Assembly: GCF_017163705.1 (NCBI RefSeq)
Contig: NZ_JAFIWB010000005.1
Span: forward strand, 62,001-126,000
DNA length: 64,000 bases
Direction: 5' to 3'
From: Xanthomonas bonasiae
Lineage (GTDB): Bacteria; Pseudomonadota; Gammaproteobacteria; Xanthomonadales; Xanthomonadaceae
The notes under the pieces are model-generated. The model ran no database searches, was not told where the DNA came from, and saw nothing but the letters and a program-made list of their open reading frames with translations. Each line of letters opens with the position of its first letter. Within the stretch, counting starts at the first letter, position 1. Position numbers and translations under genes: made by a program. This document shows, one piece after another, positions 46,123-54,901 of this stretch.

Positions 46123-46153
46123 AACGGGATGGCCCAACGGCCATCCCGTTTTT
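46123..46153 (+). terminator. Intrinsic terminator after dcp
   Basis: Arms AACGGGATGGCC and GGCCATCCCGTT (46123-46134, 46139-46150) with a CAAC loop, followed by T residues to 46153. Confidence 0.92.
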
Positions 46154-46186
46154 CGTTGCGGCGGATGCGCAACGGTGGCGGCGACC

Positions 46187-46378
46187 CTGTAGGAGGGGCT
46201 TCAGCCCCGACCTCATCCGCAGCCGCGAGCAAGCGCGTTTCGAGCGTCATGGTTTCCCAAGCCGGCCGCCCACCGGCGCCGTGCCGCGACCGATGGTCCG
46301 AGGCCCCCGGAGCCGCTCTTACAGGGAGAGCATGCGATTGCCTGCTGGGTGCACTGCAGGAGGGGCTTCAGCCCCGAC
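46187..46378. repeat. Two half GTAG-type REP copies, direct orientation
   Basis: The element AGGAGGGGCTTCAGCCCC occurs at 46187-46211 and again at 46354-46378 in the same orientation, each flanked by CTGtAGG/CTGcAGG and CGAC. Each forms a short hairpin (GGGGCTTCAGCCCC). Together with the dcp terminator they fill most of the 424 bp before the signal peptidase gene. Confidence 0.85.
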
Positions 46379-46517
46379 AGAACCCCTCCGCGCCCGACTC
46401 GCGGCGCCGGAACCGCCACCCATGCCTTCCGTCACTGGCAGGCCACGCGGCCACGCGCGCACTGTCGCCATGGCATCGCGCCGCGATGCGCTCCCGCCCG
46501 AATCCCACAGGTGTCGC

Positions 46518-47147
46518 ATGACCTCGACCGACCCGCAAGACTCCCGCCTGCACCGCGCCGCGCGCTGGACGCGCAAGGAACTGCTGCCGATCGCGGTCAT
46601 GCTGCTGTTGCTGACCGCCGCGCGTTCCTCGTTCGCCAACCATTACGTGGTCCCGAGCGGCTCGATGCAGCCGACCCTGCAACCCGGCGACCGCGTCGCC
46701 GTGGACATGAGCGCCTACGGCCTGCGCGTGCCGTTCACCGAATGGCGTGTGCTCGAGCGCGGCCATCCGCAGCGCGGCGACGTGGCGGTGTTCGATTCGC
46801 CGCGCGACGGTACCCGCCTGATCAAGCGCGTGGTGGCGGTGGCCGGCGATCGCGTGGACCTGCGCGACGGCCACCTGTCGATCAACGGCCAGCCGCTGCA
46901 GATCGGCAGCGATGGCGACAAGGAACGGTTTGGCGAGCGCATCGCGCAGCTGGACCTGGATGCCGGCGGCGGCCCGGACCTGTACGACGTGCGCGTGCCG
47001 CCCGGCAAGCTGCTGGCGGTCGGCGACCATCGCGGCGACAGCCTGGACGGCCGCTACTTCGGTTTCGTCGACGCCGACAGCGTCTACGGCAAGGCGCTGG
47101 CGGTGTACTACCGCCGCGGCGAAGGCCTGGAGTGGTTGCGCTTGTAA
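46518..47147 (+). CDS. lepB: Signal peptidase I (second, short LepB)
   Basis: The product is 209 aa from the ATG at 46518. One N-terminal membrane helix (about 22-40) is followed by the S26 catalytic part: Ser49 in VVPSGSMQPTL, Lys103 in RLIKRVVAVAGD and GDHRGDSLDGRYFG. It lacks the second membrane helix and the large insert of the main LepB, so it is probably an additional paralogue that processes Sec preproteins or a special substrate. It is transcribed alone between REP elements and a convergent hydrolase gene. Confidence 0.88.
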   Translation: MTSTDPQDSRLHRAARWTRKELLPIAVMLLLLTAARSSFANHYVVPSGSMQPTLQPGDRVAVDMSAYGLRVPFTEWRVLERGHPQRGDVAVFDSPRDGTRLIKRVVAVAGDRVDLRDGHLSINGQPLQIGSDGDKERFGERIAQLDLDAGGGPDLYDVRVPPGKLLAVGDHRGDSLDGRYFGFVDADSVYGKALAVYYRRGEGLEWLRL

Positions 47148-47258
47148 GCGCCATGCCTGCGTGTCGGTCGCGTCATGCGACCGGCGCGCGGTCTCCGAAG
47201 GGGATGCCGGCGCAGGTTGCGGACCGCGCCGGCATTGCAACGTTGCTGCTTCAGCGCC

Positions 47259-48296
47259 TCAGCGCGCCGCCGCAGGAACCGCGCCCAGCGTGCGCCACCA
47301 GCGGTCGCCGGCGGCCGGCGCGCTCAGGTCCACCCGCTCGCCCATGCGCGGCGTCGCCAGCGGCACGCCGGCCGCGACGGCCAACGCGACGATGCGCTCG
47401 AACGGTTCGTGCCAGGCATGCAGGGCCAGGTCGAAGGTGCCGTTGTGGATCGGCAGCAGCGTGCGCCCGCGCACGTCCAGGTGCGCCTGCAGGCTCTGCT
47501 CCGGCTGCATGTGCACGTGCGGCCACTGCGGGTCGTAGGCGCCGGTTTCCATCAAGGTCAGGTCGAACGGACCGAGCCGCTGGCCGATCGCCTTGAAGCC
47601 GTCGAAGTAGCCGCTGTCGCCGCTGAAGAAGATCTTCAGCGCGTGGTCCTGGATCGCCCACGAGCACCACAGTGAGCGGCCGCTGTCGAACAGTCCGCGG
47701 CCGGAGAAGTGCTGCGACGGCGTCGCGGTCAGCGTCACCCCGTCCACCGTGGTCGATTGCCACCAGTCCAGCTGCCGCACCTTGGCCGGGTCCACGCCCC
47801 AGCGCAGCAGCAGGTCGCCCACGCCCAGCGGTGTCACGAACACGCCGACGCGGTCGGCCAGGCGGGCGATGGTGGCGCGGTCCAGATGGTCGTAGTGGTT
47901 GTGCGACAGGATCACCCCGGCGATCGGCGGCAGATCGTCCAGCGCGATCGGCGGCGCATGGAAGCGCTTGGGGCCGGCGAAGGAGAACGGCGAGGCGCGC
48001 TCGGAGAACACCGGGTCGGTCAGCCAGAAGCCGCCGCGCAGCTTCATCAGCACCGTGGAGTGGCCGAGCCGGAACAGGCTGTGGTCCGGCGCGGCCAGCA
48101 ACTGCGCGCGGGTCAGCGGCAGCACCGGCAGCGGCAGCGACGGCACGGTGTGCGCCGGTTTGTTGAACAGGAACTCCCACATCAGCCGCAGCGTCGGGAA
48201 AAACCCCAATGCGCTGGTCGCGGTGGGAACCGTATTGCGGAAACGCCCATGGCGGAACTGCGGCGAAGCCGCGTGGGGCGACGAACTGCGGGGCAT
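47259..48296 (-). CDS. Metallo-beta-lactamase-fold hydrolase (NAPE-PLD/RomA-like)
   Basis: The product is 345 aa from the ATG at 48296 (a GTG at 48317 is the alternative). The zinc motif is SHNHYDHLD, with further histidines in TPSQHFSGRG, FFSGDSGYF and the final HNGTFDLALH. The family includes NAPE-PLD and the RomA outer-membrane-linked hydrolases. The substrate is not known and beta-lactam hydrolysis is not implied. It is divergent from the TetR gene at 48437, which probably controls it. Confidence 0.88.
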   Translation of the reverse strand: MPRSSSPHAASPQFRHGRFRNTVPTATSALGFFPTLRLMWEFLFNKPAHTVPSLPLPVLPLTRAQLLAAPDHSLFRLGHSTVLMKLRGGFWLTDPVFSERASPFSFAGPKRFHAPPIALDDLPPIAGVILSHNHYDHLDRATIARLADRVGVFVTPLGVGDLLLRWGVDPAKVRQLDWWQSTTVDGVTLTATPSQHFSGRGLFDSGRSLWCSWAIQDHALKIFFSGDSGYFDGFKAIGQRLGPFDLTLMETGAYDPQWPHVHMQPEQSLQAHLDVRGRTLLPIHNGTFDLALHAWHEPFERIVALAVAAGVPLATPRMGERVDLSAPAAGDRWWRTLGAVPAAAR

Positions 48297-48379
48297 CTGG
48301 CGGGCGGAGGCGAGCACGGTGGCATTCCAACGGGGTGGGGGACGGGCGGCCCCGGGACGGGTGCCAGCAAGAAAATTAC

Positions 48380-48394
48380 ACTACACAGTGTAGT
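48380..48394. promoter_or_regulatory. 15-bp palindrome, likely TetR operator
   Basis: ACTACAC-A-GTGTAGT is a perfect dyad in the divergent gap between the hydrolase and TetR genes, 42 bp before the tetR ATG. This is the usual place for a TetR-family operator. Confidence 0.65.
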
Positions 48395-48424
48395 TTCCTT
48401 TGGAGAAAAGTAAACCGCCCGGTG

Positions 48425-48430
48425 TAAAAT
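48425..48430 (+). promoter_or_regulatory. -10-like TAAAAT 6 nt before the TetR gene
   Basis: TAAAAT is followed by GTCCAC and then the ATG at 48437, with no ribosome site, so a leaderless transcript is likely. Confidence 0.5.
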
Positions 48431-48436
48431 GTCCAC

Positions 48437-49069
48437 ATGCCCAGTTCCTCCGCCCCCGCGCCGGCCCCGGTGCGCCTGACCGAGCGCAAGCGCCAGGCCA
48501 TCCTGGAGGCGGCGATCGCCGAGTTCCGCAGCCAGGGCTTCGACGCCACCAGCATGGACCGCGTCGCCGCCAGCGCCGGCGTGTCCAAGCGCACCGTCTA
48601 CAACCACTTCCCGAGCAAGGACGCCTTGTTCGCCGAGATCCTGCGCGGGCTATGGCAGCGCAGCGCGGACACGCTCGACGTGCCGTATCGCGCCGACCGG
48701 CCGTTGCGCGAGCAACTGCTGCAACTGCTGCAGCAGAAGCTGCGGCTGCTCGACGACCCGGCCTTCGTCGACCTGTCGCGCGTGGCCATCGCCCAGGGCA
48801 TCCACTCGCCCGAGCGCGCCCGCGAGCTGATCGCGCAACTGGGCAGCAAGGAAGAGGGCACCACGGTCTGGATCCGCGCGGCCCTGGCCGACGGCCGCCT
48901 GCAGCCGCTGGATCCGGAATTCGCCTCGCAGCAGCTGCAAGGCCTGGTCAAGGGCTTCGCGTTCTGGCCGCAGATCGCCATGGGCCAGCCGGCATTGAGC
49001 GCCGCGCAGCAGGCGCAGGTGGCGGAGTCGGCGGCGGACATGTTCTTGCGGCACTACGCCCGCGAGTGA
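48437..49069 (+). CDS. TetR-family regulator (AefR-like C-terminal domain)
   Basis: The product is 210 aa. An N-terminal helix-turn-helix (ILEAAIAEFRSQGFDATSMDRVAASAGVSKRTVYNHFPSKDALF) starts after a Pro/Ala-rich tail, and the C-terminal ligand domain resembles the AefR/TetR_C_7 group (FVDLSRVAIAQGIHSPERA). It should repress the divergent MBL-fold hydrolase and itself through the palindrome at 48380-48394. The ligand is unknown. Confidence 0.93.
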   Translation: MPSSSAPAPAPVRLTERKRQAILEAAIAEFRSQGFDATSMDRVAASAGVSKRTVYNHFPSKDALFAEILRGLWQRSADTLDVPYRADRPLREQLLQLLQQKLRLLDDPAFVDLSRVAIAQGIHSPERARELIAQLGSKEEGTTVWIRAALADGRLQPLDPEFASQQLQGLVKGFAFWPQIAMGQPALSAAQQAQVAESAADMFLRHYARE

Positions 49070-49172
49070 GTGTGGTGCGCGTGCGGCGTGCCGTTGCGCC
49101 AGTAAGCGGTTGGCTAGCGGCAGCAGAGCCGCAAACGCGCAGCGGCCTCTGCGCCGCAGTCTTGCCCAGCCG

Positions 49173-49523
49173 TCAGCCTTCCGACCACACCGCCAACTCG
49201 TAGCCGTCCTGATCTGCGAAATGGAAGCGGCGGCCGCCAGGAAATTCGAACAGCGGGCGGACGATGCGGCCGCCGGCGGCCTCGATGCGCGCCTGGGTAT
49301 CGGCCAGGTCGTTGGAGTACAGCACCACCAGCGCGCCGCCGGGTTGCGCGGTGCCGTGGAAGAAGCCGCCGGTGAGGCGGCCGTCGCGGAATTCGCAGTA
49401 GTCCGGACCGTAGTCCTGGAAAGTCCAGTCGAAGGCCTGGCCGTAGAAGGCTTTGGCCGCGGCGATCGAGGCGACGGCGAATTCCAGATAGTCGATGCGG
49501 TGCTGCTGGTCGGCGCGGCTCAT
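49173..49523 (-). CDS. VOC-superfamily protein (glyoxalase/bleomycin-resistance fold)
   Basis: The product is 116 aa with a single glyoxalase-type domain: RIDYLEFAVASIAAAKAFYGQAF at the start, GRLTGGFFHG in the middle, and the FHFADQDGYELAVWS ending. The family binds metals and small substrates, and many members have no known reaction. It is read on the minus strand 70 bp after the AraC-type gene (49594-50325) in the same direction, and might be co-expressed. Confidence 0.88.
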   Translation of the reverse strand: MSRADQQHRIDYLEFAVASIAAAKAFYGQAFDWTFQDYGPDYCEFRDGRLTGGFFHGTAQPGGALVVLYSNDLADTQARIEAAGGRIVRPLFEFPGGRRFHFADQDGYELAVWSEG

Positions 49524-49593
49524 GGCGGGCTCCGTGGAAAGGGCCGCCAGTATCCATCGCCGCGCCGCTGCCGGCTTGGCGAAAACGGCCAGC

Positions 49594-50325
49594 TCAGCGC
49601 GCGTGCCGCTGCACCAGGTCGCGCGGGCTGAGGCCGGTCAGCTGGCGGCTGTCGCGGACCAGGTGCGGGGCGTCGCCGTAGCCGGCCTGCAGCGCCGCCG
49701 CGGTCAGCGTGGCATGGCCGCGGGCGATGCGCAGGAAGCGCTGCAGGCGCAGGATGCGTTCCAGGGTCTTGGCGCCGTAACCGAACGCGTCCTGGCAGCG
49801 GCGCCGCAGCGAGCGTTCGCTGATGCCCAGGCTGCGCGTGAGTTCGGCCATGCGCGGCGCATCGTCGCCGGCCAGTTGCGCGAACACCCAGGCCATCGGC
49901 TGGTCCGCCACGAGTGGACGGCTGGCGCATAGCGCATGCAGCACCGCCAGCGGTTCGGTGCTGTCTTCGAGCCGTGCCTGCCAGTCGCGGCCGCGGCCGT
50001 CCCACAACGCCTCCAGTGCGACGCGTTGGTCGGCGATGGCATGCAGCGGCACGCCGAGCAGGCTCGCGCCCGCGCCGGCAGCCAGGCGCACCCCGCTCAG
50101 CACGCTGCCCGGCGCCAGCGTCGCGACGCTGGCGCCGCGGTCCGGCCCGGCCACGAACAGGACGCGTCCGTCCCAGATCAGGTCCACGCAGCCATCCGGC
50201 AGTACCTGCGTCGGCAGCGGATCGGCATCGCCCTGGCGAAAGCGCCAGCTGCAGCACAGGCGATCGCGCAAGGCCGGCGGCGCATCGCGTTCGGCGTAGC
50301 GGGAGGATGTGGGCAAGGCGCTCAT
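49594..50325 (-). CDS. AraC-family regulator (DUF6597-like sensor part)
   Basis: The product is 243 aa from the ATG at 50325. The N-terminal part (PALRDRLCCSWRFRQ, LPDGCVDLIWDGR, VAGPDRGA) is the DUF6597-type sensor, and the C-terminal AraC helix-turn-helix has MAELTRSLGISERSLRRRCQ and AALQAGYGDAPHLVRDSRQLTG. It lies upstream of the VOC gene in the same direction, so it probably regulates that gene. Confidence 0.88.
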   Translation of the reverse strand: MSALPTSSRYAERDAPPALRDRLCCSWRFRQGDADPLPTQVLPDGCVDLIWDGRVLFVAGPDRGASVATLAPGSVLSGVRLAAGAGASLLGVPLHAIADQRVALEALWDGRGRDWQARLEDSTEPLAVLHALCASRPLVADQPMAWVFAQLAGDDAPRMAELTRSLGISERSLRRRCQDAFGYGAKTLERILRLQRFLRIARGHATLTAAALQAGYGDAPHLVRDSRQLTGLSPRDLVQRHAR

Positions 50326-50484
50326 CGGCAGGCGGGCGTGCGCGGCGGGCGACGGCGGGGTGCGCGGTCGCCTGGTCCGGCATGCCTGCGCCAACCGCAC
50401 AAGGCATGTGCGCCGAGCGCCGCGACTGCATGTCGGACGATGCGGGCGCCGCGGTGCAGCCGTTCGCTCGGCACGGCCCAGCGC

Positions 50485-51747
50485 TCAGCGACCGGACCGG
50501 CTCGCGCCCAGTCCGGCGGCGCCGGCGGCACGCCGTTCGCGATGGAACCAGGCCACCATCGGCGAGGCCATGAAAGTGGTCACCAAGGTCATCCCGAACA
50601 GCAGGGTGAACAGGTCCGGGCCGATCACGCCGCTGTCCAGGCCGATCTTGATCACCACCAGTTCCATCAGCCCGCGTGCGTTCATCAGCGAGCCCACGGT
50701 CAGGCTGTCGCGCCAGTCGTGGCCGCTCAGGCGCGCGCCCAGCGTGCAGCCGACCAGCTTGCCGAGCACCGCTACGCCGATCACCAGCACGAAGCCGGCG
50801 ATACCCGTGCCGGCGAAGACGCTGGGGCTGGTGGCCTGGCCGGCGACCGCGAACAGCACCGGCATCAGCAAGGTGATCGCCAGCGGTTCGATGCGCCCGG
50901 CCAGGTGTTCCAGCAGGCGGTCCTCGCGCGGCAGGCAGATGCCGAACAGGAACGCGCCGAAGATGGCGTGCAGGCCGATCCACTCGGCCGCGGCGGCGCA
51001 GGCCAGCACGCCGATCAGCACCCAGACCAGGGCGGTCGGCGCATAGCGGCCGTCGCGCGCGCGGGGCTTCAGCAAGCGCGCGAACGCGGGGCGCAGTGCG
51101 CCGAACACCACGGCGATCAGCACCAGCGCGCCGACCGCGGTGAAGCCGACGCCGCCGTGCGCGTTGCCGCCGGTCAGGGTCAGCACCACCGCCAGGAAGA
51201 TCCAGACGGTCGCATCGTCGATCACCGCCGCACCCAGCGCCAGGCGGCCGGCGTGCGTGCGCGTCATGTTGCGGTCCTTGAGGATCCGCGCCAGCACCGG
51301 AAACGCGGTGACCGACATCGCCGCGGCGATGAACAGCGCGAACGGCCAGAAGCCGATGCCGTGCGGCGCGAAGCGCGGATACAGCCATGGCGCCGCGGCC
51401 AGGCCGAGCAGCAACGGCAGCGCGATGCCGGACAGCCCGACCGTCACCGACGAGCGCACCTGCGCCTTGGTGCCTTCCGGCGCGCGCAACTCCACGCCGA
51501 CGATGAACATGAACAGCACTACGCCGATGTTGGCCAGGCCGGACAGCGGCGGCAGGCTGGCGGGTGCGAACAACGCGCCGTGCAGATCCGGCAGCCATGC
51601 GCCGAACGCGATCGGCCCCAGCAGCAGTCCGGCGGCCATTTCGCCGATCACCGGCGGCTGGCCGACGCGCTGCAGCAGCATGCCGCACAGGCGCGCGGCG
51701 CCGAGGATCGCCGCCAACTGCACCAGCAACAGCGTGGTTGGATTCAT
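50485..51747 (-). CDS. CPA2-family cation/proton antiporter
   Basis: The product is 420 aa with about twelve hydrophobic helices. The CPA2 (KefB/GerN) pattern includes GQPPVIGEMAAGLLLGP, the ion-binding segment GAAVIDDATVWI (two Asp), and FGICLPRE. There is no C-terminal TrkA-N domain, so it is a short antiporter. It should exchange K+ or Na+ for protons at the inner membrane. It is transcribed alone on the minus strand. Confidence 0.92.
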   Translation of the reverse strand: MNPTTLLLVQLAAILGAARLCGMLLQRVGQPPVIGEMAAGLLLGPIAFGAWLPDLHGALFAPASLPPLSGLANIGVVLFMFIVGVELRAPEGTKAQVRSSVTVGLSGIALPLLLGLAAAPWLYPRFAPHGIGFWPFALFIAAAMSVTAFPVLARILKDRNMTRTHAGRLALGAAVIDDATVWIFLAVVLTLTGGNAHGGVGFTAVGALVLIAVVFGALRPAFARLLKPRARDGRYAPTALVWVLIGVLACAAAAEWIGLHAIFGAFLFGICLPREDRLLEHLAGRIEPLAITLLMPVLFAVAGQATSPSVFAGTGIAGFVLVIGVAVLGKLVGCTLGARLSGHDWRDSLTVGSLMNARGLMELVVIKIGLDSGVIGPDLFTLLFGMTLVTTFMASPMVAWFHRERRAAGAAGLGASRSGR

Positions 51748-52037
51748 CGCCAGTCCTTCCGTTGGATCGCCTCGGCATGCACGCCAGCACGGCCGCGGTG
51801 TGCGCGTTCGCCGGCCCTGTTCCCCGCGACTGCCGGCCTGCGCGCTTGTCGTGCAGACGGGGGTCGCCGTGTGCGGCTAGTCTATGACGACGGCGGCGCG
51901 CGCGTCAGCCGCTGCCGATGGCGGCTTGCGACCACGACCGGCAATCCTGTCCCGATTCCTCGATGAGGCCAGCCGCGGCGCGCACGCTTGCGACGGCCCG
52001 AGACGATGCACTGCCGGATGCGCGGCGAAGACGCGCC
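51748..52037. other. Intergenic region, no gene seen
   Basis: The region upstream of the antiporter start should hold its promoter. No repeat, terminator or credible gene is visible. Confidence 0.35.
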
Positions 52038-53006
52038 TCAGCGCTCCGACGGCCCGCTCTCGTCGTAGCCGCGCGGGGTGAACAGGTCCGGCTGGATCAG
52101 TTCGATGAAGGCGCGCGCCTGCGGCGACAGGTACTTGCCCTTGCGCACCACCACGCCGTAGCTGCGCGACGGGAAATAGTCGCCCAGCGAGCGCGTGGCC
52201 AGCTTGCCGCGGTCGGCCTCGGTGACGCAGATCGAGCTGACGATGGAAATGCCCATGCCCATCGCCACGTACTGCTTGATCACCTCCCAGCCGCCCACTT
52301 CCAGCGCCACCGTGTACGGCACCCGCGCCTGCTGGAACACCAGGTCGACCAGGCGGTAGGTCACCTGGCGCTTGGGCGGCAGGATCAGCGGATACGGCGA
52401 CAGGTCGTGCAGGGTGAGCTTGGGCGTGTTCGCCAGCGGGTGGTCGCGTGGGGCGATCAGCAGTTGTTCGAAGCGGTACACCGGCGCGTAGCTGAGGTCG
52501 GCCGGCACGTCGAGCATCGAACCCACCGCCAGATCCACCGCGTCCTCGCGCAGCAGCTCGGTGCCGTCGGCGCTGATCGCGTTGTGCAGGGTCAGGCGCA
52601 CGTCCGGGTGGCGCGCGCGGAAGTTCTCCACGATCTTCGGCAGCAGGTACAGGATGGTGGAGCTGTTGGCGGCGATGTTCAGTTCGCCGGCGTCCAGCCC
52701 GCGCGCCTTCTCGCGGAAATCGGCCTCCAGCCGGTCCAGGCTTTCCACCAGCGGCTGCGCCATTTCGTACAGCAGCTGGCCCTCGCGGCTGGGGATCAGG
52801 CGCCGTCCGCTGCGCTCCAGCAGCACCACGCCCAGTTCGCGCTCCAGCGCCTGCAACTGCAGGGTCACCGCCGGCTGGCTGACGAACAGCGCCTCAGCTG
52901 CCCGTGAGACCGAACCCAGGCGCACGGTCTGGCAGAACGCGCGCAGCGGCTTCAGCCGGTCGGATTTGTAGGGAAAACGCGGGGTTGCGGTGCCGCGCGT
53001 GGGCAT
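52038..53006 (-). CDS. LysR-family regulator next to aceBA (CysB/Cbl-like)
   Basis: The product is 322 aa. The winged helix (LGSVSRAAEALFVSQPAVTLQLQALE) follows an N-terminal extension that begins MPTRGTATPRF. The effector domain is of the CysB/Cbl sort (LNIAANSSTILYLLPKIVENF, MGMGISIVSSICV). It is divergent from aceB with 108 bp between start codons and a LysR-type box at 53052-53067. Control of the glyoxylate shunt or a linked acetate/fatty-acid response is the likely role, by position only. Confidence 0.9.
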   Translation of the reverse strand: MPTRGTATPRFPYKSDRLKPLRAFCQTVRLGSVSRAAEALFVSQPAVTLQLQALERELGVVLLERSGRRLIPSREGQLLYEMAQPLVESLDRLEADFREKARGLDAGELNIAANSSTILYLLPKIVENFRARHPDVRLTLHNAISADGTELLREDAVDLAVGSMLDVPADLSYAPVYRFEQLLIAPRDHPLANTPKLTLHDLSPYPLILPPKRQVTYRLVDLVFQQARVPYTVALEVGGWEVIKQYVAMGMGISIVSSICVTEADRGKLATRSLGDYFPSRSYGVVVRKGKYLSPQARAFIELIQPDLFTPRGYDESGPSER

Positions 53007-53051
53007 GATGTGACAACTATAAGGTGTACTTATTTAATGCATTGATAAAAC

Positions 53052-53067
53052 TGTATTGTCAAATACA
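53052..53067. promoter_or_regulatory. LysR-type box TGTATTgtcaAATACA
   Basis: A 6-bp perfect inverted repeat around GTCA gives the classic T-N11-A form. It lies in an AT-rich patch (53013-53070) between the divergent LysR and aceB genes. Confidence 0.6.
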
Positions 53068-53114
53068 TGCTGCGGAAGCACGGTGACAGCCCGGAAACAT
53101 CGAGGAACCCCACC

Positions 53115-54758
53115 ATGTCCGCCGCCGCCTTCGCCGCTTCATCCCCGTCCGCCGAACGCTCCACCCCCGGCATCACCCTGACCGCCTCGCTGGCCGGCCA
53201 GGACGCCCTGCTGCCGCCGGCGGCACTGGCCTTGCTGGTGTCGCTGCACCGGGCGATCGAACCCGAGCGGCAGGCGCGGCTGGCGGCACGCCGCGAACGC
53301 CAGGCCTGGTTCGACGGCGGCGGCCTGCCGGACTTCCGCGCCGACACCCAGGCGATCCGCGATGGCGACTGGCGCGTGGCACCGCTGCCGGCCGCGCTGC
53401 AGGACCGCCGCGTCGAGATCACCGGCCCGACCGATCCGAAGATGGTCATCAACGCGCTGAACTCCGGCGCCAAGGTGTACATGGCCGACTTCGAGGACTC
53501 GACCGCGCCGACCTGGCGCAATCTGGTCGCCGGGCAGCGTGCGCTGGCCGAGGCGGTGGCCGGCACGCTGACCTTCAGCGCGCCGCCGGCGCGCGACGGC
53601 AGCGCGGGCAAGCGCTACGCGCTCAAGCCCTACGACGAGCAGGCGGTGCTGATCGTGCGCCCGCGCGGCTGGCACTTGGACGAAAAGCATGTGCTGGTCG
53701 ACGGCCAGCCGCTGGCCGGCGGCCTGTTCGACGCGGCGCTGTTCGCCTTCCACAACGGCCGCGCGCTGCTGGCCAAGGACCGCGGCCCCTACCTGTACCT
53801 GCCCAAGCTGCAGTCGATGGAAGAGGCCGCGCTGTGGGAAGCCGCGCTGTCGCACATCGAGGCGATGCTGGGCCTGCCGCAGGGGCAGATCAAGGTCACC
53901 GTGCTGATCGAGACGCTGCCGGCGGTGTTCGAGATGGACGAGATCCTGCATGCGCTGCGCGAGCGCATCGTCGGCCTGAACTGCGGCCGCTGGGACTACA
54001 TCTTTTCCTACCTGAAGACCTTCCGCCGCCACCCCGACCGGGTGCTGCCCGAGCGCGGCCAGGTGACCATGACCCAGCCGTTCCTGAAGGCGTATTCGGA
54101 ACTGCTGATCCGCACCTGCCACCGCCGCGGCGCGCATGCGATGGGCGGCATGGCCGCGCAGATCCCGATCGGCCACGACGAGGCGGCCAACGAGCAGGCG
54201 ATGGCACGGGTGCGCGCGGACAAGCTGCGCGAAGTCACTGCCGGTCACGACGGCACCTGGGTCGCGCATCCGGCGCTGATCCCGATCGCCCGCGCCATCT
54301 TCGACGAGCACATGCGCACGCCGAACCAGCACGACGTGCGCCGCGAGGACGTGCAGGCCGACCGCGACACGCTGATCGCGCCGTCCACCGGCACGATCAC
54401 CCGCGCCGGCTTCGAGGGCAACATCGAAGTGTGCGTGCGCTACCTGGCGGCGTGGCTGGACGGCAACGGCTGCGTACCGATCCACCACCTGATGGAAGAC
54501 GCGGCCACCGCCGAGATCAGCCGCAGCCAGCTATGGCAGTGGCTGCACGTGGGCGGCCTGCACCTGGACGACGGCACCGCGATCGACTTCGCGCTGTTCG
54601 ACGCCTGCATGCGCCAGCTGCCGGCGCGCCTGGGCGAACGCGCGCTGCTGCCCGGCGGCAACCGCCTGGACGATGCCATCGCGCTGCTGGACACGCTGAC
54701 CCGCAGCGAGGACTTGGCCGAATTCCTGACCTTGCCGGCTTACCAGATGATCGAGTGA
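53115..54758 (+). CDS. aceB: Malate synthase A
   Basis: The product is 547 aa from the ATG at 53115 (GAGGAA upstream). An ATG at 53067 falls in the LysR box and is unlikely. Family segments include [14 protein letters not shown], the active-site [46 protein letters not shown] and the catalytic Asp in [15 protein letters not shown]. It condenses glyoxylate with acetyl-CoA to malate. The isoform is A (aceB) rather than G because of its size and motifs. It is paired with aceA 143 bp downstream. Confidence 0.97.
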   Translation: MSAAAFAASSPSAERSTPGITLTASLAGQDALLPPAALALLVSLHRAIEPERQARLAARRERQAWFDGGGLPDFRADTQAIRDGDWRVAPLPAALQDRRVEITGPTDPKMVINALNSGAKVYMADFEDSTAPTWRNLVAGQRALAEAVAGTLTFSAPPARDGSAGKRYALKPYDEQAVLIVRPRGWHLDEKHVLVDGQPLAGGLFDAALFAFHNGRALLAKDRGPYLYLPKLQSMEEAALWEAALSHIEAMLGLPQGQIKVTVLIETLPAVFEMDEILHALRERIVGLNCGRWDYIFSYLKTFRRHPDRVLPERGQVTMTQPFLKAYSELLIRTCHRRGAHAMGGMAAQIPIGHDEAANEQAMARVRADKLREVTAGHDGTWVAHPALIPIARAIFDEHMRTPNQHDVRREDVQADRDTLIAPSTGTITRAGFEGNIEVCVRYLAAWLDGNGCVPIHHLMEDAATAEISRSQLWQWLHVGGLHLDDGTAIDFALFDACMRQLPARLGERALLPGGNRLDDAIALLDTLTRSEDLAEFLTLPAYQMIE

Positions 54759-54766
54759 TTGGAGCC

Positions 54767-54796
54767 GGGAGTGGGGAATCGGGAATGGGGAATCGT
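54767..54796. repeat. Short GGGAAT-type microrepeat between aceB and aceA
   Basis: The unit GGGGAATCGGGAAT is repeated with small changes (GGGGAATC at 54773 and again at 54787). This kind of repeat is frequent between genes in xanthomonads. Confidence 0.6.
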
Positions 54797-54901
54797 GAAA
54801 GCGACATTCCTGCGCCTGACCTCTTCCGTGCCTTCCATGCTTTTCGTCCGAAACACCGCTCCACCGTTTCATCGCCGTATCCATTCCGAGGAGAACGCAA
54901 G

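Noticed and set aside
53067-53114. ATG at 53067 as the aceB start
   Set aside because: It falls on the LysR box and lacks a ribosome site, while 53115 has GAGGAA at the right distance.
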